DNA of 17,533 nt from CAZTTH01 sp964615975. Its GTDB lineage: Bacteria > Verrucomicrobiota > Lentisphaeria > JABSQK01 > JAJFLO01. Positions within the stretch are counted from its first letter, which is position 1. The number at the start of each line of letters is the position of its first letter. The translations under genes were made by a program, and so were the position numbers. Below are positions 1 through 8,120 of the stretch, in pieces. The notes below the pieces were generated by a model that saw only the letters and a program-made list of their open reading frames with translations, made no database searches and was not told the DNA's origin. The DNA is taken from assembly GCA_964615975.1 (NCBI GenBank), contig CAZTTH010000062.1:1-17533 (forward strand), written 5' to 3'.

Positions 1-611
1 CTTGGAATAATCAAAAATCGATCCCGATGACAACGACCATTGAGCATCGATTTGATTCCTGCTAAAGTATCTTTCCTGGAATGTATCGTCGGCATATCGA
101 TATTCGCCCATATGTCCGAGATCAACGGTGAAGGTGAGAATCCCGTCCGATCCGATCCGGTAATCTGGGATCAGGAAGGCCAGGAGGTAATTTCGTGCGA
201 CCAATTCACGGGTGGTATAAGCTAGGGCGATTTGCCGGATATCCTCGCGGCTGAGCGCTTTGTCAATGCAATCCTGACGCAGTTTTTCCATCACGGATAG
301 CCAGGGTTGGTCGAGACTGGCAAATGCCCGAAAAAGGTAGACATCCCGGTCACTGCCGATAATCCTGACATCCGTGATAAATGTTACCTTCTCGGCATCG
401 ACCGGTGTTTTTAAAAGAGATTTAGGCGCCGGCGTGCTGGGGTGGGCACGGGTTGGGCCTGTTGCTGAACCTGGGGAGCAACTTCTTTTAAGGTGGGTAT
501 GCCACGGGCTTTTTCTTCGCTCCGCTGTTCCTCCGCGCCAGTTGCAAATATAGTGTTGCCGCCTAGCCAAAGTCCACATGAAATCAGTATGAGAGTATGG
601 GTGCTGTTCAA
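1..611 (-). CDS. TpsB (ShlB/FhaC-type) outer-membrane transporter, N-terminal part, apparent frameshift, cut by left edge
   Basis: This is probably the pore that exports the adjacent TpsA-like protein. From a TTG start at 609-611, with an AGG-containing ribosome site nine bases upstream, one frame encodes a signal peptide (hydrophobic LILISCGLWLGG, then ATGAEE). A Q/P-rich linker (VQQQAQPVPTPA) follows, and the frame stops at 411-413. A second frame carries the expected continuation: KVTFITDVRIIGS, LSREDIRQIALAYTTRELVA, then PDYRIGSDGILTFTVDLGHM. It reads as a POTRA-like fold and is open to base 1. The frames join near 425-440, where one extra base, for example in the four-C run of the coding strand, would restore a single product. 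The second frame also has an ATG at 577-579, but from there it gives a basic, unnatural N-terminus without a signal peptide. The frameshift may be a mutation or a sequencing error. The gene lies 42 bases after tpsA on the same strand. The family call is fairly sure; the intactness is not. Confidence 0.7.
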
Positions 612-653
612 GGCATTGTTCCTGCCATTATCACATGTAGAAGGGGTGTTGTG

Positions 654-1973
654 TTATTCGAGAAAATCAATTTGAATATGTGACGATTCTGTAGGGTGAG
701 GGGAGGAATTGCCCGATTTCAGACTTGCCAACGAATATCGCAGAGTTGACTGAGTTTGATGACGTACATTTGATTCCGCGGAATTGAGCTGATATCCTGC
801 CTGTTGCGCGATTGTCGGCGGGGAGAATCGACTAAAAAGATTATCCAAGGTCCCATATGTGATGGTTGTAAAAGTGTTGTTAACAATAATTTCGCCGATA
901 GAAGAACTTGAAAGAGTCACAGAACCACCCTGTAAATCGAGGGTTGAAATCATTCCAGCTTGGAGATAGATATCATCAATAGAAATATCACCCCCAGCAT
1001 TAGAACCAACCGGGTTCGGTAATATAATATCGTTTGCGAAGAAGGTTATTCCATTGGTAGAGCTGGTAATGTCCTTTTTTAAGTTGCTGAAATCGATTTT
1101 ATTCGCTGAAATATTCCCTTGTAAAAGGAGATTAATACCGGAAACAATAGTAACATCGCCATTTGAAGATGTTATTGCCCCCACTTCCACATCTCCTGCT
1201 GCCGAGATGACAATATCCCCGGATGAAGTGATCGAACCCCTGCCAGCAATGTCACCCCGCGAAATGATTTGCACTTGATCCGCGGCACTGCTGTTGACTG
1301 GTGAATCAATCTCCCCGTCATTGCGCACCAGCGCCGCGGGAATTTCGGCGTCGGTGAAGTCGATGGTGATTTTCCCACCGCCGGACTCATCCGTCAATAT
1401 GTGACCATTATGGCCCGCGCCCAGACCGATCTGATGGGCTTCGATCCGGCCATCATTCTCGACCTTTTCCGCCAGCAGAGTCACGGCCTGCGCGGTGATG
1501 GTGCCATGATTTTCAATGGTACCGCCGGTGCCTGCGACATCAAAATCCGCGCGCCGGTTGATAAAGTCGTCATCGGTCAGATTCAACGTCGCGGCCACCA
1601 GTTTATGAACGTTGACCACCGCGTTCTTGCCGAAGAAGATGCCATTGGGATTAACCAGATAGACGATGCCGTTGCTGTTCAAACGGCCAAGAATATTGCT
1701 GATATTACTCCCTGTTACCCGGCCGAGAAACGCCGAATCCGTGGTTGGAGTATTGATATTGACGGTGTGGTCGATGCCAATGCTGAAATCGTCGTAATGC
1801 ACGATGGCGGAAGGGGTACTTTGATTGATCGCCATGATCTGGCCGCTGGTGACATGTTCGACACTGCCATGTTGAATGACGGGATTGGTGGGGAGGTCGG
1901 CGGCAGAGAGTAGAGTCGTAATGGCAAGATAAAAGACCGGCAGGACAAGGGGCGAACAACTGAACGTCTTCAT
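654..1973 (-). CDS. TpsA-like exoprotein with filamentous haemagglutinin N-terminal (TPS) domain, short form
   Basis: This 439-residue protein is predicted to cross the inner membrane by Sec and the outer membrane through the downstream TpsB. Residues 1-25 are a signal peptide ending LLSAAD. Residues 28-170 are the TPS domain, with IQHGSVEHV, FSIGIDHTVNI and the hallmark NPNGIFFG at 108-115. The TPS domain is followed by beta-helix-like repeats rich in G, D, I and S (NDGEIDS, GRGSITSSGDIVISAAGDVEV). The last 60 residues (QQAGYQLNSAES onwards) are polar and less repetitive. The start is supported by AAGGAGA seven bases upstream of the ATG and by the signal peptide. Classical TpsA adhesins and haemolysins usually exceed 1000 residues, so this is a short member, and its extracellular role cannot be read from sequence. 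The TpsA-then-TpsB order on one strand suggests an operon. Confidence 0.85.
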   Translation of the reverse strand: MKTFSCSPLVLPVFYLAITTLLSAADLPTNPVIQHGSVEHVTSGQIMAINQSTPSAIVHYDDFSIGIDHTVNINTPTTDSAFLGRVTGSNISNILGRLNSNGIVYLVNPNGIFFGKNAVVNVHKLVAATLNLTDDDFINRRADFDVAGTGGTIENHGTITAQAVTLLAEKVENDGRIEAHQIGLGAGHNGHILTDESGGGKITIDFTDAEIPAALVRNDGEIDSPVNSSAADQVQIISRGDIAGRGSITSSGDIVISAAGDVEVGAITSSNGDVTIVSGINLLLQGNISANKIDFSNLKKDITSSTNGITFFANDIILPNPVGSNAGGDISIDDIYLQAGMISTLDLQGGSVTLSSSSIGEIIVNNTFTTITYGTLDNLFSRFSPPTIAQQAGYQLNSAESNVRHQTQSTLRYSLASLKSGNSSPHPTESSHIQIDFLE

Positions 1974-2032
1974 GCGGAATTCTCCTTATAAAGCAGATTC
2001 GTTATTAATCTTTCGGATTACCAAACGCATAT

Positions 2033-2061
2033 AGTATATAAACGATTGATATTTATTACAA
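2033..2061 (-). promoter_or_regulatory. candidate sigma70-type promoter for the tpsA-tpsB pair
   Basis: On the minus strand TTGTAA (complement of 2056-2061) and TATACT (complement of 2033-2038) are separated by 17 bases. They match the -35 consensus in four of six positions and the -10 consensus in five of six. A start about seven bases downstream would give a leader of roughly 50 bases with a good ribosome site. The region is AT-rich, so a chance match is possible. Confidence 0.45.
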
Positions 2062-2310
2062 TGGATATTCATCTTCCCCTCATAAAGAAGAGATTCACCC
2101 CCGCCAACCAAGCATTAAGTTCAAAGGTAAACAAGTAAACCCGAATAAATTTCACCGATTCCTTCAAATTCGCAATCACTACCTGCACGCATCTTTATCC
2201 TAAAATATTACTGACATAATTGCATCAAGTTCTTTTTCTGTTGCGGATTTAAGTAGAGAAAAAATATAACGCATAATTATACTGAACCCGATCAGGCTTG
2301 AGAAAAGATG

Positions 2311-2355
2311 GCACGATTACCCGCCTGATGGGAATGGGGGGGATGCGAAAATTCG
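2311..2355 (+). repeat. dispersed intergenic repeat, copy 1
   Basis: It matches 15890-15932 in the same orientation. The first 27 bases agree at 24 positions, and the last 12 (TGCGAAAATTCG) agree completely. A short variable centre of six versus four bases lies between them. Both copies are outside genes. The first bases, with the preceding G (GGCACGATTAC, 2310-2320), recur at 16068-16078. Confidence 0.55.
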
Positions 2356-2388
2356 CCGGTGTGCCGTCGGTTATCACCAGTTTATGAA

Positions 2389-3537
2389 TTATCGCCGGAT
2401 TGAATTCATCGCCTGCTCCATCCGCCGCAAGCCTTCCTGGAGAACCGAACGGGGACAAGCGAAATTTAAGCGGACGAATCCCGGCCACCCGAAATAACGG
2501 CCATCCGACAACCCGACACCAAATTGTTCAAAGAATTTGACCGGGTCATCGATGCCACAGGGGCGGACATCGATCCAGGCTAGATAGGTCGCTTCCCCAT
2601 GATACAGTGACAATTCCGGCATTTCCGCCGTGATCCAGCTCATCACCAGATCACGGTTGCCGCGCAGGTAATCCCGCAATTCATGGAGCCATGATTGGCC
2701 ATCGCGATAGGCGGCTAGACACGCGGTATAACCGAGCATATTGACATCCGGAATAATTCCCCGTTTTTCCTTGAGCAATTGGCCGCGAAGAAGGGGATTG
2801 GGAATAATGGCGAAAGAACACCCCAGACCGGGAATATTGTAGGTTTTGCTCGGCGCCATCAAGGTGATGGTTTGCTGTGCCGCTTCCGAACTCAGGCTGG
2901 CCATGGGAATGTGCTTGAGTTCGGAATCGAGGATGAGATCGCAATGAATTTCATCCGAACAGATGATCAGGTTGCGCCTGAGACAGAGATCCAGCAGCGC
3001 GGTGAGTTCCGTGCGGGAGAATACCCGGCCGGTGGGATTCTGGGGATTGCAAAGCATCAATAACCTGGTTCTGGGGGTAATCGCGGCTTCGATGCGGACG
3101 GGATCAAGAACCCAGCGCTCCTCATGCGGTTCGAAAGGAACGGTTATCACTTGGCGCCGGGAGTATACCGGCGCGGTTAAAAACGGCGGATAAACAGGCA
3201 CTGCGGTGATGAAGGCATCATCCGGATCGCCAATGCTCCGACAAACCAGATTCAATCCTGATACCAATCCTGGAAGCCAGACGATCCAGGACGGTTCGAC
3301 TTCCCAATCATGGGCACTGCGAAGATACCCTTGAATAACGGAGATCAAGTCGGCAGTGGGATTGGTATAGCCAAAGACACCCTGTTCAACCTGTTGTCGC
3401 AGGGCGGTAATAACCGGAGCCGGCGCTTGAAAATCCATATCCGCCACCCACATGGGAATCACATCACGTTCTCCATATCGATCCCACTTCAAACTGCCGG
3501 TATGTTGTCTGGCGATAATGCGGTCGAACTGGCTCAT
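2389..3537 (-). CDS. malY: MalY/PatB-family PLP-dependent C-S lyase / aminotransferase
   Basis: This is a cytoplasmic fold-type I PLP enzyme of 382 residues, the usual length for the family. Family members catalyse alpha,beta-elimination of cystathionine or cysteine conjugates, giving a thiol, pyruvate and ammonia, and some also act as aminotransferases. The sequence shows the MalY/PatB N-terminal signature IPMWVADMDF (27-36), VFGYTNP (54-60), CNPQNPTGRVF (163-173), SDEIHCDL (194-201) with the PLP-contacting aspartate D195, and the Schiff-base lysine K231 in APSKTYNIPGLGCSFAI. The substrate-carboxylate arginine is probably R356 in VRLNFACP. The gene stands alone: it is divergent from the sensor operon and has no sulfur-metabolism neighbour, so the substrate is unknown. 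No clear ribosome site precedes the ATG. Confidence 0.9.
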   Translation of the reverse strand: MSQFDRIIARQHTGSLKWDRYGERDVIPMWVADMDFQAPAPVITALRQQVEQGVFGYTNPTADLISVIQGYLRSAHDWEVEPSWIVWLPGLVSGLNLVCRSIGDPDDAFITAVPVYPPFLTAPVYSRRQVITVPFEPHEERWVLDPVRIEAAITPRTRLLMLCNPQNPTGRVFSRTELTALLDLCLRRNLIICSDEIHCDLILDSELKHIPMASLSSEAAQQTITLMAPSKTYNIPGLGCSFAIIPNPLLRGQLLKEKRGIIPDVNMLGYTACLAAYRDGQSWLHELRDYLRGNRDLVMSWITAEMPELSLYHGEATYLAWIDVRPCGIDDPVKFFEQFGVGLSDGRYFGWPGFVRLNFACPRSVLQEGLRRMEQAMNSIRR

Positions 3538-3745
3538 AATAACGATGGGTTAGGTTATTTGTTCGTGGGGTTAAGCTATTTTTAGCGGCGCTGAAAGCAG
3601 TGCTACAAGATGCGAAAAAATAACCCCGATCATGCGGATGTCACCAGTTAATCCCAACTTAATCCAGATTAGGAATGAGCTTCTGCTTCTGACACGATGC
3701 GCTGACAGCGAGATTTCAGAAAAGGATAACTTGCCCGCACTTTAA

Positions 3746-3770
3746 TCCCTCCCCATATAGTTGGGAGGGA
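3746..3770. promoter_or_regulatory. GC-rich inverted repeat (hairpin or operator candidate)
   Basis: TCCCTCCC (3746-3753) and GGGAGGGA (3763-3770) form a perfect 8-base-pair stem with a nine-base loop. No T-run follows on either strand, so it is not a typical terminator. It lies between two divergent genes and upstream of the candidate sensor-operon promoter, so it could be an operator or an mRNA leader structure of the malY-like gene. Function unknown. Confidence 0.3.
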
Positions 3771-3827
3771 GATTCCATCCGCATCAGGTTTAACTTCCAT
3801 GGATTGCTACAAAATTTACTGTGCTTA

Positions 3828-3856
3828 TTGTCTTATATCTTAAGCAAACCTATATT
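3828..3856 (+). promoter_or_regulatory. candidate sigma70-type promoter for the sensor operon
   Basis: TTGTCT (3828-3833) and TATATT (3851-3856) are separated by exactly 17 bases, matching consensus in four of six and five of six positions. The leader to the ATG at 3955 would be about 90 bases. Another -10-like sequence, TATAGA (3933-3938), has no good -35 partner. Confidence 0.4.
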
Positions 3857-3954
3857 ATCAACCATATATTTTCGTTCAACACAATTGTTGTAAGGTAACT
3901 CTTGTTAACGCCTTTGAATCAGCTCCAATCATTATAGATCAAAAGTAGAAAACA

Positions 3955-5358
3955 ATGGATCCCTTAGCCTCCGAAAAAGATTTACGCAAACGACATTGCC
4001 AGCTGGATTGCTTATCCCGATTGGGGCAACTGGCAGGTGAATGCCATAATCTTGACCAATTTTTACAGCCCTTGGTGAAAGCGGTAGCCCAGACTTGTGC
4101 CGCCGATTTTAGTGCGGTGACAGAAATAGTCGACGATACCTGCTCGTTTTATCGGGCGGGATTTGGCTGGCCGGAAGGAATCATCGGCAGAACCTTCGTT
4201 GAAAACGAGTCACAGAACAGCTTGACCGGTTACACCCTCAGGGGCAAAAAATCAGTCATTGTCTTTGATATGCGGGCTGAAACCCGTTTCCAGATACCTG
4301 AACATTTGCGTGCCCAGAATATCATCAGTTGTATCAGCGTGATTATTGGCAGGCGAACAGCGCCCTTTGGAGTCTTATTTGCCGCCAGTACAAGCCAACG
4401 ATTATTCGATGTTCATGACGCGCATTTTCTTGAGAGTCTAGCCAGCATGATCTCAGAATTCGTCAGGCGACAGAAACTGGAAGCGATGCTGGGTCACCAT
4501 GAGCTCCAGGATCCGGATCCGGTTAAGTCACGTCAAGGAAAGAAAGCCGAGATCACTGAAGAAATTAACCCCGAATGCGGGAAAGCAGAACAGGTGTTGA
4601 CGGGTATACTCATGGAGGATGAGAATCTGCAGAAGCAGCAACGGGAATTCGCAAACCAGCTTAATGCGGTCAATCGCGAGCTGGATTCCTTTTCATATTC
4701 GATTTCCCATGATTTACATGCCCCCCTGCGCGCCATCAATGGCTTTGCTCGTATCCTGGTCGAAGATTACCGTGAGATTTTGCCTGATGAGGCGCGGCGC
4801 TTACTTGACCGGGTTCAGGTTAATGCCACTCAAATGAGCCAAATGCTTGACAAACTATTGTATTATTCCCGGTTATCCCGTTTGCCGTTGATCAATCGGC
4901 GAATTATAATGCGAGACCTGGTTCACCGTGTCCTGGCTGATTTCCACTGGGAGCAGGAAAACCGCCATTTGGAGATAATCGTTGCCACTTTGCCCGACTG
5001 TATTGGAGATCAATCCCTGCTCAAGACCGTGCTGCGCAATCTGATCGATAACGCCTTGAAGTTCTCACGGGTGCGGGATCCAGCCAAAATTGAAATTGGC
5101 ATGTTGCCTGGAGACCAGGGCAGCACCCAAATCAAATATTTCATCAAGGACAATGGCGTCGGCTTCGACTTGGCATACGCGGATAAATTGTTTGGCATTT
5201 TTCAGCGCTTACATCGGATGGATGCATTTGAGGGGTATGGCGTTGGATTGGCGGTGGTGAAACGAATTGTCGAACGCTGGGGCGGCAGAGTGACCGCCGA
5301 AGCAGAAGTGGATAAGGGAGCAACTTTTTATTTTACAATCAAGGGGGTGGAATCATGA
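3955..5358 (+). CDS. GAF-domain sensor histidine kinase (bacteriophytochrome-type kinase core)
   Basis: A soluble 467-residue kinase with no membrane segment or signal peptide. Residues about 20-170 form a GAF sensor domain (LSRLGQLAGEC, IIGRTFVENE, RTAPFGVLFAAST). A helical linker spans 172-240. The HisKA domain has the phosphoacceptor H252 in SISHDLHAPLRAI. The ATPase domain has the N box (RNLIDNALKFS, N362 and N366), DNGVGF (399-404), LFGIFQRLH (412-420) and the G2 box GYGVGLA (427-433), where the usual GTG is GYG. The core resembles phytochrome-type kinases that signal to Rcp-like regulators, and exactly such a regulator follows, with an ATGA overlap. No conserved bilin-binding Cys context was identified and no PHY domain is present, so the input is more likely a small ligand or a partner than light. 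The ribosome site is weak. Confidence 0.9.
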   Translation: MDPLASEKDLRKRHCQLDCLSRLGQLAGECHNLDQFLQPLVKAVAQTCAADFSAVTEIVDDTCSFYRAGFGWPEGIIGRTFVENESQNSLTGYTLRGKKSVIVFDMRAETRFQIPEHLRAQNIISCISVIIGRRTAPFGVLFAASTSQRLFDVHDAHFLESLASMISEFVRRQKLEAMLGHHELQDPDPVKSRQGKKAEITEEINPECGKAEQVLTGILMEDENLQKQQREFANQLNAVNRELDSFSYSISHDLHAPLRAINGFARILVEDYREILPDEARRLLDRVQVNATQMSQMLDKLLYYSRLSRLPLINRRIIMRDLVHRVLADFHWEQENRHLEIIVATLPDCIGDQSLLKTVLRNLIDNALKFSRVRDPAKIEIGMLPGDQGSTQIKYFIKDNGVGFDLAYADKLFGIFQRLHRMDAFEGYGVGLAVVKRIVERWGGRVTAEAEVDKGATFYFTIKGVES

Positions 5359-5792
5359 GTGATGTCATTGAAATTTTATTGGTTGAGGACAATCCTGACG
5401 ATCTCGAGCTTACTCAGCGCGTTTTCAAAAAATACAACATCACCAACCGGGTTCAGATCGCGCAAGACGGCGCCGAGGCGCTGGAATACCTGTTTGGCAC
5501 CAATGGCCATGCGACGCGTTCGCGCGCGGATCAGCCCAAAATCATACTTCTTGATCTCAAACTGCCAAAGATTAATGGCTTGGAAGTTTTGGAACGCGTC
5601 AAGAGCGATCCGCGCACCAAAAGCATACCGGTAATCGCTTTGACTTCATCGCGTGAAAGCACGGACTTATCTCGCTGTTACGAATTGGGGGTGAACAGCT
5701 ATATTGTCAAGCCGGTTGATTTTGAACAGTTTGTCGAGGTCGTCCGCCAGTTGGGTTTATACTGGCTTATGATTAATCAACCGAATGAATAA
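5355..5792 (+). CDS. single-domain response regulator, Rcp1-like
   Basis: This 145-residue protein is one receiver domain with no output domain, so it should act by protein contact or phosphate transfer. The acidic pair is E11/D12 (VEDNPDD), the phosphorylation site is D67 in ILLDLKLPKINGLEVL, the switch threonine is T97 in IALTSSR, and the lysine is K119 in YIVKPVDF. The 20-residue insertion after helix 2 (EYLFGTNGHATRSRADQP) is typical of the Rcp group, which partners phytochrome-like kinases. It overlaps the upstream kinase stop by four bases (ATGA) and the next gene by eight, indicating translational coupling. The kinase just upstream is its likely partner. Confidence 0.92.
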   Translation: MSDVIEILLVEDNPDDLELTQRVFKKYNITNRVQIAQDGAEALEYLFGTNGHATRSRADQPKIILLDLKLPKINGLEVLERVKSDPRTKSIPVIALTSSRESTDLSRCYELGVNSYIVKPVDFEQFVEVVRQLGLYWLMINQPNE

Positions 5793-8082
5793 ACTGCCAC
5801 AGGAAAACCCATTGAGCGCGACCATTAAAATCCTCATCCTGGAAGATAATCCTGACGACGTCAAACTCATTACGCGCGAACTCAAACGTGCTGGTTGGGA
5901 TTTTGAATTGATATGCACCGACCAGGAAACGGAATACATCGCCGCATTGCAAAATCCTCCCGGAGTCATCCTGACTGATTACCATATGCCCAGCTTTGGC
6001 GCACCCCAGGCTTTGAAACTGCTTCGCCAACACGGCTTGGATATTCCATTCATTGTCGTCTCCGGATCCGTCGGCGAAGATCTGGCTGTCGAGATGATCA
6101 AACAGGGAGCGGACGACTATCTGCTCAAGGATCGGCTCGGGCGTTTGGGGCAAGCTGTGGCGCAAGCCATTGAAGCCAATCGGTTAAGGCAGCGTGATAA
6201 AATTCTCAGCGCCATACTGGATGCTGATCTGCTTGGCATCGTCTCATGGGATAACCATGGGATTATCCGCGAAGCCAATGATTGTTTTCTCCGAATCATC
6301 GGTCATGATCGCCAGGCGCTCGAAGCGGGGCAACTGGATTTAAGGATATTAACCCCTCGGGATTATGCGGAGCTGGACGCGAAAGCTGATGCGCAATTAA
6401 TCGTCGGTTCCAAATGCGTTCCCTACGAGAAGGAATATTTCCACAAGGATAACTCCCGCGTGCCAGTGCTGATTGGTTCCGCCTGCTGGAATAAATCGAT
6501 TGAAAAAGGGGTGGCATTCGTCCTCGATCTGAGTGAAAAAAAACATGCGGAATCCGCCAACTTCCATCTGGCCGCGATCGTCGACTGTTCCGAAGATGCA
6601 ATTATTGGTGAATCCCTGGATGGACACATTCTTGGCTGGAACCCCGGCGCTGAGCGTATGTATGGTTATCGGGAAGTTGAAATCATCGGCAAACCTGCCT
6701 CGTTGTTGATCCCGCCTGAAGAAATCGCCGCCAGCCAAAAGTACATCGCGCGCGTCGGCAATGGTGAGCGGATTTCGTCTTTTGAAACCCTGAGGAAACA
6801 TAAAAATGGCGAGATTTTTCCCGTCGCCCTCACCTTGTCTCCGGTATTTGACAAGCAGAATCATGTGATCGCGGTTGCCAGTATCGCTCATGATATAACC
6901 AAGCAGAAAAAATTGGAAGAACAGTTTCGCCAGGCGCAAAAAATGGAAGCCATAGGGCAATTGGCAGGCGGGGTCGCGCATGATTTTAATAATATCTTGA
7001 CGATAATTTCAGGCTGTTCAGATTTAATCCTGGCGCGGGCGGCGCTGGGAACAGACGATCAAGCCATGCTTAAAGAAATTAAGAAAGCCAGCACCAAGGC
7101 AACCGCGTTAACCCGCCAACTCCTGGCTTTCAGCCGCCGCAGTATATTGGAAATCAGGACTTTCGCGATCAACATGATTGTTCAGGACAGCGAAAAGATG
7201 CTCCGCCGCCTGGTGGGAGAAGACGTCGAATTTGTCACCAATCTCGATTCTGCCGCGGGGAGCGTCAATACCGATTCCGGACAATTGGAACAAGCGCTGA
7301 TGAATCTGGCGGTTAATGCTCGTGATGCCATGCCTAATGGCGGGAAACTGACCATTACCACCGCAGCGGTCAAATTGACCAAAGCCGATTGCAGCAACCG
7401 GATTGACGTGCAACCCGGTGATTATGCCATGGTGTCGATCGCGGATACTGGCGTGGGGATGGATGAAAAAACCGTCACCCATATTTTCGAGCCATTTTTC
7501 ACCACCAAGGAACTGGGCAAGGGCACCGGGCTTGGCCTGGCCATGGTTCATGGCTTTGTTAAGCAAAGCGGGGGACATATTGTCGTGGAGAGCAAACCCG
7601 GCCAGGGTACCCGGTTTAGCCTCTATTTACCGCGCCTCGAAACCAAGAGCAATGAGGTCAAGATTAAATCAGGTCTGTACACCATGCCCGGGGGAAATGA
7701 AACGATTTTGCTGATTGAAGATGACAAGGACGTCCGGACCCTGGTGTATCATGTGCTTTTGGGAAAGGGTTATACGGTGCTGGAAGCAAGCAACGGGAGT
7801 GACGCCATGGCGGTAGCCGAACGTCATGAACACCCGATCCACCTGCTCATCACCGATGTGGTCATGCCAAAGATGGGAGGCTGGGAGGTGGCCCAAAAAA
7901 TCACCGCCCTCAGACCCGGAATCAAAGTGTTGTTTATGTCGGGATATACGGATGATGCCATACTCCGCCATGGCATTCACAAGGCGGAAGTGAATTTTCT
8001 GCAAAAACCTTATACCTCGCTCGCCCTGGCGCTCAAGGTGCGGAATGTCCTGGATTCCAGGGATAAGATTGTGGCGCAATGA
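5785..8082 (+). CDS. hybrid sensor kinase, REC-PAS-PAS-HisKA-HATPase-REC
   Basis: A soluble 765-residue hybrid kinase. Domains in order are: receiver 14-130 (LEDNPDD; phosphosite D65 in VILTDYHMPSF); PAS about 138-255; PAS about 258-375 (DGHILGWNPGAERMYGY, ending in HDITKQKKLEEQF); HisKA with H399 in GGVAHDFNNILTIISG; ATPase with NLAVNARDAMPNGG, DTGVGMD and GKGTGLGLAMVHGF; and a C-terminal receiver 638-755 (IEDDKDV; D691 in LLITDVVMPKMGGW; K741). The VAHDFNNIL type differs from the other kinase cores here and resembles NtrB/PAS-hybrid kinases. Its ATG overlaps the preceding stop by eight bases. The N-terminal receiver could be a phosphorylation input from the upstream kinase, and the C-terminal one could return or pass on phosphate. 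No DNA-binding output is present, so the final target lies elsewhere. Confidence 0.92.
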   Translation: MNKLPQENPLSATIKILILEDNPDDVKLITRELKRAGWDFELICTDQETEYIAALQNPPGVILTDYHMPSFGAPQALKLLRQHGLDIPFIVVSGSVGEDLAVEMIKQGADDYLLKDRLGRLGQAVAQAIEANRLRQRDKILSAILDADLLGIVSWDNHGIIREANDCFLRIIGHDRQALEAGQLDLRILTPRDYAELDAKADAQLIVGSKCVPYEKEYFHKDNSRVPVLIGSACWNKSIEKGVAFVLDLSEKKHAESANFHLAAIVDCSEDAIIGESLDGHILGWNPGAERMYGYREVEIIGKPASLLIPPEEIAASQKYIARVGNGERISSFETLRKHKNGEIFPVALTLSPVFDKQNHVIAVASIAHDITKQKKLEEQFRQAQKMEAIGQLAGGVAHDFNNILTIISGCSDLILARAALGTDDQAMLKEIKKASTKATALTRQLLAFSRRSILEIRTFAINMIVQDSEKMLRRLVGEDVEFVTNLDSAAGSVNTDSGQLEQALMNLAVNARDAMPNGGKLTITTAAVKLTKADCSNRIDVQPGDYAMVSIADTGVGMDEKTVTHIFEPFFTTKELGKGTGLGLAMVHGFVKQSGGHIVVESKPGQGTRFSLYLPRLETKSNEVKIKSGLYTMPGGNETILLIEDDKDVRTLVYHVLLGKGYTVLEASNGSDAMAVAERHEHPIHLLITDVVMPKMGGWEVAQKITALRPGIKVLFMSGYTDDAILRHGIHKAEVNFLQKPYTSLALALKVRNVLDSRDKIVAQ

Positions 8083-8102
8083 GAAGCGATATCTCGGGGC
8101 GC

Positions 8103-8120
8103 AACCACGGTCAGGTGGTT
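8103..8120 (+). terminator. weak hairpin between convergent operons
   Basis: AACCAC (8103-8108) pairs with GTGGTT (8115-8120) around a six-base loop, and two more T follow. It sits in the 28-base gap and the stop codon of the opposing gene. It is the only terminator-like structure at the convergence, but the stem is short and the T-tract poor. Confidence 0.2.

Larger units (their letters stand above)
1974..2388. other. intergenic region between tpsA and the malY-like gene
   Basis: This 415-base stretch has no convincing gene. Its left part is AT-rich and holds the candidate tpsA promoter. Its right part holds one copy of a roughly 44-base repeat (2311-2355) also found upstream of the giant kinase. 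ATCAGGC at 2291-2297 can pair with GCCTGAT at 2323-2329 across a 25-base loop. No T-tract follows on either strand, so I do not call a terminator. A run of seven G lies at 2336-2342. Confidence 0.6.
3538..3954. other. divergent intergenic region, malY-like gene / sensor operon
   Basis: This 417-base AT-rich stretch lies between divergent genes and has no credible gene. It must hold promoters for both directions. The best plus-strand candidate is at 3828-3856. A strong G/C hairpin lies at 3746-3770. No recognisable operator was identified. Confidence 0.55.

Noticed and set aside
1401..1913. 170-codon open frame on the plus strand
   Set aside because: It lies entirely antisense to the TPS-domain gene, which has a signal peptide, ribosome site and family motifs. 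The antisense product shows no recognisable features.
2291..2329. ATCAGGC/GCCTGAT inverted repeat as a terminator for the malY-like gene
   Set aside because: The loop is 25 bases and no T-tract follows on the minus strand. Part of the stem belongs to the dispersed repeat.
6397..6981. 194-codon open frame on the minus strand
   Set aside because: It is antisense to the PAS region of the hybrid kinase and shows no domain signature or ribosome site. It is a shadow of the real gene, as are the minus-strand frames at 7108-7578 and 7669-8079.
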